Below are positions 1 to 10,930 of a stretch of DNA of 64,000 bases, piece by piece. The notes beneath the pieces are model-generated. The model was not told where the DNA came from, did no database searches, and was given only the letters and a program-made list of their open reading frames with translations. The position numbers were made by a program, and so were the translations under genes. Every line of letters starts with the position of its first letter. The first letter of the stretch is position 1. This DNA comes from Prorocentrum cordatum (taxonomy: Eukaryota > Sar > Dinophyceae > Prorocentrales > Prorocentraceae). Location of the stretch: positions 263,854-327,853 of the forward strand of contig CAUYUJ010019093.1 of the NCBI GenBank assembly GCA_963575745.1, given 5' to 3'.

Positions 1-800
1 GCGGGATCTTCCGGACCCCCTGGGGGTTATGGAGGCCTCCTGGAGGCCTGGAGAGCCGTCGAAAAGGTGTCGCGGGCTGCGCGGGAGCGTGTTGGGCCGC
101 TCTTGACGTTCTGGGGGCTCCTTGGGGTCGTCATGGGCTGTCCTTCGGCGACTTGGGGTCGCCCCCCGGGAAGCTGGGATGCGCGGTACCGGCCCGATGT
201 CAGGGGATGTGTAGGACCCCCGAGTGGGAGTCACACTTTGGAAAAAAAGGGGGGATTCTGGGAATTCCATTTTTCTGTAATCCTCGATCTTCGAGTGTTC
301 GAAGCGGGAAAACGTGAGAAGGCGAAAGACATTAGAAAAACCATGGGACATCAACGATTTGACCCCCTTTGGGCTCTCTCGGGACGGCTCTCGCAGCTCT
401 CTTGGGCTGTTGTTCTTGGAGTCCAAGAGCCTCGTCGGGGTCTTTCTGGGACCTCTCAGGGATCGGGGGTGTGTTGGGGGCCTCTGGGTGGTCCCGGAGG
501 CCTTTCGGAGGTCTGTGGAAGCCTCCTGCTCCCGCTCTTGGCCCCATCTTGGGCCTGTTCTGGGGTGGTCTGGGGCCGTCCTGGGCGCCTCTTCGGCAGT
601 CTCAGAGCCTTCTTGGCCCGTCTTGGGGCCGTCCTGAGGGTCTCTTGGGTGGTCTTGGGGCGGTCTTGGGAGCCTCGTCGGCGCTCGTGGACCGTTGGAA
701 GCTCGAAAACGCGAGAAGCCAAAAACATTGAAACAGAAATGAACATCTACGATTTTGGCCTCTTCGGGCCGTCCCGGGACGCCTCTCTAGAGGCACCCTT
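1..800 (+). repeat. CTTGGG higher-order array, block 1
   Basis: A degenerate ~10-bp motif of the form (T)CTTGGGGCCGT is repeated throughout, mixed with CCTC and GGCC variants. Two copies of a ~70-bp punctuating module, GAAGC..GAAAACG.GAGAAG.C..A.ACATT followed by ATC.ACGATTT, lie near 300 and 685. The G/T-rich strand is +. Open frames run through it in all phases and give low-complexity Trp/Gly/Leu/Ser or Arg/Pro/Lys peptides, which are artefacts of the repeat. Confidence 0.85.
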
Positions 801-1030
801 GATGGGGTCGGAGTAGATGGGGTCGGGGGATCGCGCCGCATCGCCGATACATCGCCGATGCATCGGCGATGCATCGACGATGCATCGGCGATGCACCGGC
901 GATGCATGGTCGACATCAGCGATACATCCGAGACGTCGGCGTGGAGAAAATCGGGCCCCACATCGAGCCACATCACCGATACTTCGGCGATGCAGCGCGA
1001 TCCTCCGACCCCATCTACTCCGACGCCATC
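801..1030. mobile_element. F2 foldback element, copy a
   Basis: The ends are ~48-bp imperfect inverted repeats: GATGGGGTCGGAGTAGATGG on the left and its near-complement on the right, both running on into GATCGCGC.GCATCGCCGA. The interior is short tandem CATCGCCGATG/CATCGGCGATG motifs plus a conserved spacer (GAGAAAA..CG....C.CATCGAGCC.CATC) shared with copies at 9060 and 20902. There is no coding capacity, so it is a non-autonomous foldback or MITE-like element. I could not define a target duplication. Confidence 0.75.
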
Positions 1031-3390
1031 CAGTAGGCCTAGACTCTCGGACCTCTCTCGGGGTCTCTTGGAGGTTACCTGGGAGCCTCGAAAGCCGTCG
1101 GAAGGCTGACTTGGGCTGCTTGGGAGCGTTTTGGACCATCCTTTCGCATTCTGGGGGCTCCTGGGAGGCGTCTCGGGCTCTCCTGGAGCGCTGTGGAGGC
1201 CCCCCGGAACGCCCGGGGGAGCGGTACCAGGAGCGTTCCCGAGATGTCACGGAGAGGTGTGGCGCCCGGGGCCGGAGGGGGCTCTATCGGGGTGTTCTTG
1301 GGGCGTCTTCGGGGCCTCTTTTTGGCCTCTCTTGGGCCTTAGAATGAAGCCCTTCGGGCCCTCCTGGCGCGTTCTTGGAGCGCTCTTGGGCCTTCCTGAA
1401 GCGCCCTTGGGGCCGTCTTGGGGCCTTCTTGGGCCATCTTGGGCCTATCTTGGGCCATCTTGGAGCAATCTTCGAGGTCATCGATGAAAGAAGTGAAGGT
1501 ACTTTTTTCGGTCCCCATTCAGGGCACCCAAAATCGCTTCTTGGGCCCCTCTTGGGCCCTGCTTGGGCGCTCTTGGAGCCGTCTTGGGGCCCTCTTGGGA
1601 ACTTTCTTCGGTCATCTTGGGGCCATCTTGAGCCCACAAGAGCCGATCGGGACCAAAAAAGAGAAAACAAACATCATTGATTTCATTTAGCTGCCTCGCT
1701 CATTCCGCCAGCCCGTATTGTGCAATCGCTAGAGTTTGGGCCGTCTGGGCGCATCTTTGGCGCCTCCTTGGGGCCTCTTGGGAGCCTTTGGGGTTCTCTC
1801 AGGGCCTTTTGGGAACCTCTTGTTGGAGCATCGTGGGGGTCTCTTGGGGGCTTCTTGGAGCCTCCTGGGCGCCTCTTGGGGCCGAAGGCTCGAAATGCCC
1901 GTTCGGGTTCCCCGTCTGGGGCCCCCTCTTAGAGCCGTCCTGGGTCCACCTTGGGCCGTCTTGGAGGCCTCTTGGGCCGTCTTGAGGCCCTCTTGGACCG
2001 TCTTGGAGCCCTCTTGGAGGCCTCTTCGGCCGTCTTGGAGCGATATCTAGGGCCTCTTTGGCCGTCTTTCAGCGTCGGGAAGCCGAACAGTTGAGAACGC
2101 CAAAATCCTTCAAAAAACAAAAGGGAATCGATGAACTGTGCCTCCTCGGGCCCTCTTGAGAACTCTTCTTGGAGACCTCTTTGGGCGTCTTGGAGGCGCC
2201 TGCGGCCGTCTGGAGGCTATCTTGGGCGTCTTGGACCAATTGGTCGGCGACTCGGAGCCCTCTTGGACCATCTTGGGGGCCTCTTGAAGCTGTCTTGGAG
2301 CGCTCTGGGGGTCCGGAAACCCACCCCGGGAAGTTCCGGCATCCTTGGGCGGATCTTGCCGGGACCTTGCCGGGGTACGTATCGCCCGGGGACTTCCAGG
2401 GGCCGGCCCGCGGGCGCGAACTAGAAATATCGTTTACAGGTCACCGTAGATTTTAGCACGCCTCTGGCCCTTGGGGTCGGCAAATTAAGCTTTTAGAAGG
2501 ATTTCGGCCTCTTGGAGGCCTCTCTGGGTGCTCTTGAAGCCATCTTGGAGCCCTCTTGGGTCTCTCTTGGCCCGTCTTGGAAGCCATCGACCAACGAAGA
2601 AGGCGGCGTCAATTTGGATCCCCCCGTCGGAACTCTCAAAATGGCCTCTTGGAGCTCTCTTGGGACGCTCTTGGGGCGGTCTTGGGCGCTCTTGGGGCCG
2701 TCTTGGGCCTCTCTCGGACCCCTCTTGGGGATCCCTGGGTCAATGCTGGAGCCATCTCGAGGCTTCAGAAGACCATCGGAAGCGAAAAGGCGAGAAGGCA
2801 AACAAAATCATTGATTTCTATTAGGGGTTGGGTGGTTGTTGGCCTCTCGCCCTTGGGAGGCCATTTGGCCACTTAGAGCCGTCGTGGCGGGATCTTGACA
2901 CCTCTTGAAGATCTGTTGCAAGCGATATTTGGCCATGTTGGGCTATCCTATCTACAGCGATCTTGGAAGCCATCTTTTGCTCTTTGGAGCCTTCTTGGAG
3001 CCATCTTGGGTCATCTTGGACGCTCTGACCGCTCGCGAAAGGCCCCGTCCAGGTCCAGGGGGAGGGCGTACCGAAGAGGAAGAAGGGAGTTCGAAGAGAG
3101 AGTATCAAAACCACTCACGACCTAAAGGGCTGGTGGGATTTTAGCTCCTCCTCTGGGACTGTCAAATCGCTTCTTGGAGCCCTCTGGGGCCCCTCTTGGT
3201 CGCTTCTTGGATGCCTCTTGGGGCGTCTTGGGCGTCTCTTGGCAGTCCCGGGAGCCTCTTGGAGCGTCTTGGCTGCCTCTGGGGAGCCTCTTTGAGACCG
3301 ATTGGGAGTCTTTGGAAGCCTCTTGGGGGTTCTCTTGGAGCCCCTTGGGCGCCTCTTGGGGCCCTCTTGGGAAACTAAGGCCTTCTTGGG
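1031..3390 (+). repeat. CTTGGG higher-order array, block 2
   Basis: Continues the array of block 1. The punctuating module recurs near 1640, 2080 and 2765. A second recurring spacer built around a GTTCG.GTTCC-like or ..ATTTT..CTCC core occurs near 1490, 1890, 2600 and 3135. Module spacing varies from ~400 to 700 bp, so this is an irregular higher-order repeat, not a clean satellite. Confidence 0.8.
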
Positions 3391-3994
3391 ACCATGAAAG
3401 AAAGAGAAAGAGAAACAAGTAGAGAGCCGAGAGAAGAAGAAAACAGTAGAGTGCCGCGTCAGCTGCCAAGGCAGTACTTCTGCCCCAAAACACGGCGCTG
3501 GGGCATAAGAACTTTCCGCTTCAAGCGGCGTAGAACATGGCCCACGTCGACAACGCAAGAACCGACCTTTCTGTACCCGCCTCCTCGCTGCATCTCCCTC
3601 CTCCTCCTGCCTCAACCTGCCGTCTCCAGCTTCCCCCTCCTCGTTTTTCCTCCTCGAGTGCCGCTCCTTGCCGTAGCTGCAGGCTGCGGGCAGCGAAACT
3701 CGCCCGCCCCCCCCCCGGCGGAGCTCAGATGACTGAGACACTTGAGGGTCTCGACCGACCGACCGACTTCTCCTGCTCCCTCCTTCTCCCTCCTCCCTCC
3801 CTGACTCCTCTGACCTCCCTCTCCCTCCTTCTACAATTACACGCTATGAATACAACTCTCCTCTCTTCCCTGACTCTGTCTGGAAGATGTTCGGCCCCCC
3901 TCCGCGTAGGGTTTTGCATACAGAAGTCTGGCGAAATGGTCTTTCACATGTGTTTTAACATCCGTTCTTTCCGGTCCTTCAACATGTTACTCCC
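3391..3994. other. unassigned
   Basis: GA-rich for ~80 bp, then pyrimidine-rich (CTCCTCC..) from ~3580 to 3850. No reading frame has a recognisable domain. I see no gene here. Confidence 0.5.
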
Positions 3995-4180
3995 GCTACA
4001 GCGCTGGCCTCACTTCCGGGCTTCCGCTCGTTCCGAATCGTGCTCCCGCTGTAACGCTGACCTCACTTGCCGCTCTTCCGCTCGTTCCGAAGCGCGCTCC
4101 CGCTGCCAACGCCGGCCTCGTTTCCGCGCTTCTGCTCGTTCCGAATCGTGCTCCCGCTGCAGACCTGGCCTCATTTCCAA
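3995..4180 (+). repeat. tandem ~57-bp repeat, three units
   Basis: Three and a partial fourth unit of the type GGCCTCACTTCCGG..TTC.GCTCGTTCCGAA.CG.GCTCCCGCTG.. start near 4003, 4058, 4116 and 4166. Divergence between units is roughly 10-15% by eye. Confidence 0.75.
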
Positions 4181-4370
4181 TGCCATGCCAATGCATGCAA
4201 TGCAATGCTATGGTGTTCCCCGGTGTGCGATGCCATGCCTTCAGCTGCAATGCTACGACAAGGAGTGCTTGACTACGCAGTGGCACGCCATGCGATGACA
4301 TGCTACGCGTTGATCTTCAACGCCATTTTATGCCGTGTAATGCTACGCCATGCTGCGACATCCGACTGCG
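4180..4370 (+). repeat. CATGC/AATGC-rich tract
   Basis: Irregular runs of ATGCCATGC, GCAATGC and TACGCCATGC words without a fixed period. Probably a decayed simple repeat. Confidence 0.5.
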
Positions 4371-4589
4371 CGAATAGAGAGGAGATCTGCGCCATGGTAA
4401 GGGATGGGAGGGAGGGGTATGATGTCAGATAAGACGCTTGCGCACCTAGCTTGCCCTCCGCCCCTCCAGCGAGGTGGCCGGCCGCGCCGGGCCTGGTCTG
4501 CAGCGGCGGCGCCAGCCGGACGCCCGCGCCGCAGCCGCAGCCTCGGGGGTGGCTTCTTAGAAGGCTCCGCTCGGTGGACGCCGAGGTCG

Positions 4590-4845
4590 CCGCCGCCGCT
4601 GCCCGCCGCGGTCGCCGCCGCCGCCGTGGTTGCCGCGATTGCAACTGTCGTCGTCGTCGTGATCGCCTTGGCCGCCGTCGCCATCCTCCGTCGATGCCGT
4701 CCGTCGTCGTTGTCGTCGTCGTCGTCGCTGGCGTCGTGGTGTTGGTCGTCGTCGTCATCGTCGTCGTCGTCGTCGTCGCTGTCGTTGTCGTCGTCGTGGC
4801 CGCCGTCGTGGTCGTCGTGTTCGTCGTCGTTGGAGGAGGGCAGCG
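4590..4845. repeat. GTC/GCC trinucleotide tract
   Basis: Imperfect (GTC)n/(GCC)n, densest at 4640-4830. It reads as poly-Ser/Val/Arg or poly-Asp in the various frames; no gene is inferred. A similar tract lies at 50430-50725. Confidence 0.85.
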
Positions 4846-5159
4846 ACGGCGAAGCGGAATCTGAGAGCAGGAGGGGCGACGGGGAAGAGAGATGATGCGA
4901 GGCCGGTAGACGAGAGAGGTGGAGGGGGCGAGAGAAGCAAACGGGATTACTTCGGATGCGGCCGGATGATCGTTGCTGTAAATACTTACTGGGCCTCTCC
5001 AGGGGAGAGAGACCTCGCGCCACCTCCGGATTCGCCTCAGGAGCCCGGCCAGAACTCGCTCCTGGGCAGTTATGGGGGTCGACTCTGGGCCCCATGAAGT
5101 CGTTAAAGGCTTAACGACTTCTGCCGTCCTTCGACTCGCGCTGGTGCGGCCGCGCAGTG

Positions 5160-5282
5160 CTCGAACTTTCCCTGGAGATCTCTGGATTTACCTGGATTTA
5201 CCCAGATTTATCTAGATTTACCTGGATTGACCTGGATTTACCTCGATTTATCTACATTTACCTGGGTTTATCTGGCTCGATT
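5160..5282 (+). repeat. 10-11-bp GGATTTACCT minisatellite
   Basis: About eleven tandem copies of GGATTTACCT and variants (AGATTTATCT, CGATTTATCT, GGGTTTATCT). Confidence 0.8.
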
Positions 5283-6003
5283 CTCACAAGTCGATTGGCG
5301 AAAAGTCGACAAGCCCTTAGGGATGAAGGCAAATCTTACGCCGCGAAAGAATATACGCGACGCCCTTCTACGAACTTTGCATGTACCCTCAGGGAGGGCG
5401 GCGGTGTATAAAGTCGCTGGCTCCCAGTGGTGATCTATACATACACCGCCATCCTCCCGAGGCCAAGGAACAATCCATTGGAGGGTGTCTGTGTCTGTGT
5501 ATATTGTTTTGTTGCGGAGGTCTGCATCTTCAAGAACGCACTTTTTCAAGTGGTCGGACTCCTGGGGCCTCGCTCTCGAGCACCAGGACACCCCCTCCGA
5601 GAAAGCTGGGAGGCCACTTCTGGGATGTGTTCTTGGAGACGATAAGGGGCTGTTTTTGAGCCCGGTTGCGGGGCCATCGGGCCAGATCAACCCATACTGG
5701 ATGAAGCAAGGTTAAGCGAGATGATTCTGGATGTGGTCTGTTGATGATCACGGATAAACTAGCGGCGATGCTGAAGCTAACCAGGCGTGGTATCCTAAAG
5801 AAAAACGCGACGAACGACGACAGGTACAAGGGGTGCTGTCGGGCGCTATAAAAGGGGGCCCACCACGTGAAAGACACAGGACGTCCGTGATCAGAGGATG
5901 GAGGAAGATTGAGAGGACACCCGGAGGAGGCGACCCTCACTCGCCACCGTGCCTCTGGGCACGGAGTGGGCGTGTCCTGAAGCTAGAAGAAGAAGAAGAA
6001 GAA
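5283..6003. other. unassigned
   Basis: Mixed-composition sequence of ~720 bp with low repeat content. Minus-strand open frames of ~140 residues exist, but no domain, splice pattern or similarity is visible. Confidence 0.4.
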
Positions 6004-6180
6004 GAACAAAACGGCATAAACATCAACTTTTGGCGCTGCGCGCGGATTTCTTGGATCTGCGCTGGACCTCACTCCCTGGCGCGCGGAGCGCGCCAGGGGC
6101 GGCGCCGGAGGCGCCGCCGTGGGGGCCCAGTGCGAATCCAAGAAATCCGCGCGGAGCGCCAAAAGTTGATGTTTATGTAT
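6004..6180 (+). mobile_element. H1 nested-hairpin foldback, copy a
   Basis: The outer arms CATAAACATC..CTTTTGGCGC..GATTTCTTGGAT pair with the right arm ending in GATGTTTATG. Inside are two perfect hairpins: stem CCTGGCGCGC with loop GGA (6075-6097), and stem GGCGGCGCC with loop GGA (6098-6118). Folded as one strand this is a three-way junction. Six further copies and one solo arm are present in this window. Noncoding. Confidence 0.85.
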
Positions 6181-6349
6181 GTATGTTTTTCTTCGACTTA
6201 CGTCCTTTGCCTGAATCCTCGAGCCTCAGCCCAGCAGCCTCGGCCCTCACTCCTGAAGAGTCTCTAATAAGGGTCTGGACCCAAATTCTCAAATTTGGCG
6301 GGGCTTCCCGCGGTTCCCCTGGGCTCCAGCGCATGGCGGCGCCCGAATT

Positions 6350-6735
6350 CTTGTTTTGCCCAAGCGGGCCCCCAGGACGGGCAAAAAGAGGACCCCAAGA
6401 GGCCCCCAAGCTGGTGAAAGCGGGCCCCGAGTCGCCGAAGATCGCCCCAAGACGCGCAGCATGGCATCCCGACGTCCCAAGAGGCCTCCGAGAAGCCCCA
6501 CGAGGCCTCGAAGAGGCCTCCCAAGAAGGCCCGAAGAGGCCAACATCATTGATTCTCCTAAGCTTTTTGAAAGATTTGGGCGTTCTCGCCTTTTTGGGTT
6601 TCCGAAGTTCTAAGACGGCCCAAGATGCCCCCAAGACCACCCTAAAACGGCCAAAGGGGTCTCCAAGAGGGCCCCAAAACGGCGTAAGAGCGCCCCAAGA
6701 TGGCCCAAGAGGCGCCCAGAACGGCCCAAAACTCG
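6350..6735 (-). repeat. CTTGGG array, reverse orientation
   Basis: The reverse complement of the block 1 repeat (GGCCCCAAGA, GGCCCAAGA). It includes the reversed punctuating module near 6540-6615 (CAACATCATTGATT..., GGGCGTTCTCGCC...). Confidence 0.8.
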
Positions 6736-6756
6736 AGAATCTCATACATCTGGCGG

Positions 6757-6870
6757 CTCTAGGGGGAATATCCGGGGCGCCGCGGCCTTCTCTGAGCGTT
6801 TCTGCAACGCTCTGAGAAAATTCTGGAATGCTCAGGAACGGATTTGTCCTCGTCCTAGCCCCGTCCGAGG
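6757..6870 (+). mobile_element. F3-related foldback fragment
   Basis: Contains the F3 core GGGCGCCGCGGCC followed by inverted GAGCGTT..AACGCTCTGAG words, as in the better copies at 17857 and 52803. The ends are not well defined. Confidence 0.45.
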
Positions 6871-6961
6871 AGGAGGAGGAGGATAAGGAGGAGGAGGAGG
6901 ACACCACTGGGGGAGAAGGACACGGAAAGGTTTTCGGGGCATATATAACTTAAAAAGGGGA

Positions 6962-7785
6962 AGGAGGAGGAGGAGGAGGAGGAGGACCAGTGTAAACCCA
7001 AGAGGTATCAACGATGCTGGAATAAACCCTCCCTCCAAATTCCCTCGTCAGAAGCCCTACACGCTAAAACATTGTTCTCGGGATTGCAACGCCACGGATA
7101 AACCTGACTCTTGCATGTTGACGATCCCCAATCGTGCCAGAACGCCATTCTTGGGAATTTAACACAGCGAATCAACGTTGAACGGTTGCGCCCGCGTAGT
7201 CATGAATCTGTTCGAAGCACCATTTCTGGTACGTTGATGATGGGAACCCGTGAAACTCTGGTAACTAGTGTAAACGAATGTGCGCGGCGCTAAAAAGCAA
7301 GAACCACATTTTGAGAAACATTCGCTTCAATCCGTAAAACTCTTGCAAATGTTTGAAACGAATGTGCGCCGCGCTAACGCGAGGTCCACATTTTGAAAAG
7401 GAACCGCCCTCAATCCGTGAAACTCTTGCAAATGTTTAAACCGAATGTGCACCGCGCTAAGACGAGAACCACATTTTGAAAACGACCCGCCCTCAATCCG
7501 TGAAGCTCTTGCGAATGTTAAAAAAGAATGCGCGCCGCGCTAAGGCGAGAACCACATTTTGAAAACGGCCCGCCCTCAATGCGTGAACCTCTTGCGAATG
7601 TTAAAAAAAAGGATGCGCGCCGCGCTAGAGCGAGAACCGCATGTCGGAAACTCTCCGCCCTCAATCCGTGAAGCTGATGCAAACTTTTAAGCTTCAGAGT
7701 CGCAAAGTGGTGTGGAAGTCTCAGGCGAAACGCCCGGCCCGCCGTAAGAACTGGCCTCGGTGTGCGACAGGAAGAAGTTGTGTAG
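6962..7785 (-). mobile_element. F8 composite repeat element, copy a
   Basis: Read on the + strand: (GGA)n, then GACCAGTGTAAACCC, ~250 bp of unique sequence, then five to six tandem ~85-bp units (each CTCAATCCGTGAA.CTCTTGC...GAG..CCACATTTTGAAAA), then a ~100-bp end module (AGTCTCAGGCGAAACGCCCGG). Copies lie at 10990 and, inverted, at 58905. In the opposite reading the element ends in a (TCC)n tail, which is why I give the minus strand. No coding capacity. Confidence 0.7.
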
Positions 7786-7796
7786 AAGGAAAAAAT

Positions 7797-7866
7797 GGAG
7801 GGGGAGGAAGAGGAGGAGGAGAAGGAGGAGAAGGAGGAGGAGGAGAAGGAGGAGGAGGAGGAGGAG
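7797..7866 (+). repeat. (GGA)n microsatellite
   Basis: Imperfect GGA repeat of ~65 bp directly after the F8 end module. Confidence 0.9.
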
Positions 7867-8476
7867 CCCCCCCTTCCCAACTTCGCCAGCGGGCCGATGT
7901 GGTAAGAAGGCCTGACGGCCGATGACAACGCAGCACCACAGTGCGGCAACAGGCGTGCAACGCTGCGGGCTGTCCCAGCTTTTGGAGGCGGCCGGGGGCT
8001 CGGCTGTGGATGGGCACCGGCAAGACTGGTCAGGGCCGGGATCCACCCACGGGGGGTGGACCCCAAGGGGGTGCCAGGAGTTCGATCCGCTGGTGCACCG
8101 AACTGCCGTAGACGGATGCGCCCCGCATGCCCCACCCATCGGCAACTATCGGGAGCTGCCGGCGGCTGAGGGAATCTGTTTGGGGCGGCTCGGTGCGAAC
8201 ACCGATCGAACTCACGCTCACCCCGAGGCACACCCTTTGCGGGATCCCAAGTCAGCAGGGGAGGGGGCAGCGTCGGCGGGCAGTGCCCATCCGGAGAAGG
8301 CGGCCCAGAGGGGCCAGAGCTCGAAGCCTGTGCTCCACGGCGTCTCTCATCCTCCCTGAAGGCGGGAACCAAAGATGCCCCCCCCCCCTCAGCCCCCAGC
8401 TGGCTCCAAGTCCGAGCCACGTGTCCGGTACTCTGGGCCACGAGGCTGCACATCGCACGCGCCACTCGCACCTCTT
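7867..8476. other. unassigned
   Basis: GC-rich sequence with small local palindromes such as GATCCACCC...GGGTGGACC. Nothing else recognised. Confidence 0.4.
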
Positions 8477-8649
8477 TCGGGGATGGACAGACCTCCCTTT
8501 AGTAAAACGTGGTTTAGTGAAAACGACCTGAGGCCCAAACCTGGCGGGCGCAAGCCTGGAAAATAACGGCCGCGGCGCCATCTCGAGTACCGAAAAACGG
8601 ACAATTCACTAATCGACGTGTCACTATTGGGGGTTCTGTCCGCCCCCGA
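8477..8649 (+). mobile_element. TCGGG-type MITE, family F5, copy a
   Basis: A complete 173-bp element. The left end TCGGGGATGGACAGA and right end CTGTCCGCCCCCGA are inverted repeats. It is flanked by a perfect 5-bp duplication, CTCTT, at 8472-8476 and 8650-8654. The interior contains TTTAGT(G)AAAACG, GGCGGGCGCAAGCCTGG and AATCGACGTGTC, conserved in copies at 15339 and 44636. No coding capacity, so it would need a transposase supplied elsewhere. Confidence 0.88.
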
Positions 8650-9059
8650 CTCTTGGAAGGGCACGTAGGGGGTCGGCTCAGCAACCCATCCGCACTGATA
8701 CTAGCCAGCCTTAGCTAGCCCCCCGGGGCCCCCATGCGGCCTTCGTCCGCAGCGGCGCCCCTGGGCCCTGCCACTGCCCTCCAGAGAAGACGGCGCCAGC
8801 GCCGGGACGGTATCAGGTCCAGGGGCTGTGGAGGATGCATCGGCCGCCGCGGCCGTCGAGCGCTCCCAAGACCAGGCCCGCGTCGCGCAAAGATCACGAC
8901 AGAAGGCCTCTGGCCGCTTCTAGCCTCCATGGGCCCTCGCGAGGCTTCGGGACCGTCAAACAAAAACTGGGGACGAAAACGCCGGCCCCGGGAAGAGTGT
9001 CAGGACTTCTATAGGGCGCCCACATGTCGGAGCCCATGAAGCTCTGCAGAGGCCTCCTA
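8650..9059. other. unassigned
   Basis: GC-rich, mixed sequence. No repeat family or coding signal recognised. Confidence 0.4.
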
Positions 9060-9262
9060 GATGGGGTTGGGGTAGATGGGGTAGAAGGCTCGCGCCGCAT
9101 CGCCAGTGCATCGCCGACGCAGCAGCGATGCATTGGCGATGCATTGGCGACGTCGGCGATGCATCGGCGCCGTCCGCGTTGAGAAAACCGAGCTCCGCAT
9201 CGAGCCGCATCGCCGATGCGCTGGCGATGCGGCGCGATCCTCCGACCCCATCCGACCCCATC
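9060..9262. mobile_element. F2 foldback element, copy b
   Basis: GATGGGGTTGGGGTAGATGG at the left mirrors CCGACCCCATC at the right. The interior has GATGCATTGGCGATGC tandem motifs and the conserved GAGAAAACCGAGCTCCGCATC spacer. The inverted repeat extends outward as CCTCCTAGATGGGG/CCCCATCGAGGAGG. Confidence 0.75.
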
Positions 9263-9299
9263 GAGGAGGCACAGACTGAGAGGGCTCCAGCTCCGGAAC

Positions 9300-9479
9300 T
9301 CGGGGTCGGCCAAGAGGGGGGGGGGGGGGCGCAAATCATGGCTGGCCAGCGGCATGTGCGCGGCCCAGCGGTGGGCCAGGGAACGCATTGAAACAAAAGT
9401 AGAGGCCATGAAATCTGGGGAGATCTCATGGCCCCCGCCATGAGGTCCCCCCCCCTAGTGGACGCCTCTTGGCCTCCCC
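9300..9479 (+). mobile_element. F7 MITE, copy c (right end degraded)
   Basis: The left end TCGGGGTCGGCCAAGAGGGG and the interior (CAAATCATGGC.GGC, GGCATGTGCGCGGCCCAGCG, CATGAAATCTGGGGAGATCTCATGGCC) match copies at 11647 and 21134. The right end has decayed to CCTCTTGGCCTCCCCT and merges with a CCT microsatellite, so no target duplication can be read. Confidence 0.7.
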
Positions 9480-10287
9480 TCCTCCTCCCCCTCCTCCTCC
9501 CACTCCTCCTCCTCCTCCTCCTCCGGCTCCTCCTCCGCCTCCGCCTCCTCCTGCTCCTCGCCCCCCTCCTGGCCGCCCCCGAGGCAGGCTCTGGAGCGGT
9601 TCCTCCCAGCCCTGGCTCCGCCGCCCCCTCGGCCACACCCGTGGGAAGTGGCCCTGGGCAAGGGCGACCTTGGGTGCACGTCTCTCGGGGGCCGCGATGG
9701 GGCCAAATCCAAGAGAGTTGGCCTCCTCCTCCTCCTCCTCTTGCTCCTACCCCTCCTCCTCCTCCTCCTCCTCCTCTTCTTCTTCGTCTGATTATCATTA
9801 ATATTATTATTATTAGTAGTAGTATTATTAGTATTATTATTATTATTGTTATTATTATTATTATTATTATTATTCTAATTATTAGTATTATTATTAGTAT
9901 TATTATTATCATTATTATTATTATTATTATTATTTTTATTCCTCTTCATCCTACTCCTCCTCCTCGTCCTCCACCTCCTCCTCCTCCTCCCCCTCTCATG
10001 CTTCTCCTCCTCCTCCTCCTACTCCTTCTCCTCCTCTTCCGCCCCCTCCTCCTCCTCCTCCTCCTCCTCCTCCTCTTCCTCCTACCCCTCCTCCTCCTCC
10101 CCTCTTTTTCTTCTTCTTCTCGTCTTCTTCTTATTAGTCTTCTTCCTCTTCCTCCTCTTCCTCCTCCTCCTCGTCCTCAACCTCCTCCTCCTCCTCCTCT
10201 CCTCCTCCTCCTCCTCCTCCTCCTCCCCCTCTCATGCTTCTCCTTCTCCTCCTACTCCTTCTCCTCCTCTTCCGCCCCCTCGTCCTC

Positions 10288-10319
<32 letters not shown>

Positions 10320-10380
10320 TCCTCTCCTCCTCCTCCTCCTCCTCCTCCTCCTCCTCCTCCTCTTCCTCCTCCTTCGTGTG
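9473..10380 (+). repeat. compound (CCT)n-(ATT)n-(CCT)n microsatellite
   Basis: ~310 bp of imperfect CCT, then ~160 bp of ATT/AGT (9785-9945), then ~430 bp of CCT/CTT. The long open frames of poly-Leu/Ser/Pro/Ile or poly-Glu/Arg across it come only from the trinucleotide repeat. Confidence 0.95.
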
Positions 10381-10750
10381 AGCCCGCACTCCGGCGAAGG
10401 GTCGCTCTGGCGTGCAGTCGCGCCCCCCCCCATGCGGCGCGGCCTGCACCAGAGAGGTCGGCGGTGTACCTGAACGTCTTCCCGAGGAGGTTCATCACCT
10501 CGCTCGCGGGCCGCGCCCAGACCGCTCGCCGCTCCCCCCCCCCTCGAGGGTGGACGGGTGGGCCATGACATCTCCCCGATGTCGTGGCCCCCTCCCTGGA
10601 GCTCTTGGGGGACTCTTGGAGTCCTCTTGGGGCGATTAGTGGGTGGTCCTGGGTGCCTCCAGAACTGTCGGGGAGCCGTCTTGGACATTGGACAGCACAT
10701 GGAGCACTCTTGGGCTGTCTCGGGGGCGTCCTGGCCCGTCTTGTCGTCTC

Positions 10751-10751
<1 letters not shown>
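10381..10751. other. GC-rich spacer with short CTTGGG fragment
   Basis: 10580-10740 carries a short, weakly conserved stretch of the CTTGGG repeat. The rest is unassigned. Confidence 0.45.
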
Positions 10752-10838
<87 letters not shown>

Positions 10839-10930
10839 GCGTGTGCGTGTGCGTGTGCGTGCGCGTGCGCGTGCGTGTGTGTGTGCGTGTGCGGTTGCGG
10901 TTGCGTGTGCGTGTGTGTGTGCGCGACTCC
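10752..10930 (+). repeat. (GT)n/(GC)(GT) microsatellite
   Basis: About 80 bp of pure GT followed by alternating GTGC variants. This is alternating purine-pyrimidine DNA, which is Z-DNA prone. Confidence 0.95.

Noticed and set aside
67-816. Open frames of 100-290 codons rich in Trp, Leu, Gly and Ser in the CTTGGG blocks
   Set aside because: All phases and both strands are similarly open, and the peptides follow the repeat unit. No domain or codon preference singles out a frame.
4343-5095. Poly-Asp, poly-Ser and poly-Val open frames
   Set aside because: Explained by the GTC trinucleotide tract. The same applies at 50430-50725.
7260-7720. Possible CRISPR array (regular ~85-bp repeats)
   Set aside because: The units are contiguous tandem repeats without unique spacers and no cas-like gene is near. 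The context is eukaryotic.
9428-10381. Long open frames of poly-Leu/Ser/Pro/Ile and, on the other strand, poly-Glu/Arg
   Set aside because: Entirely produced by CCT and ATT microsatellites.
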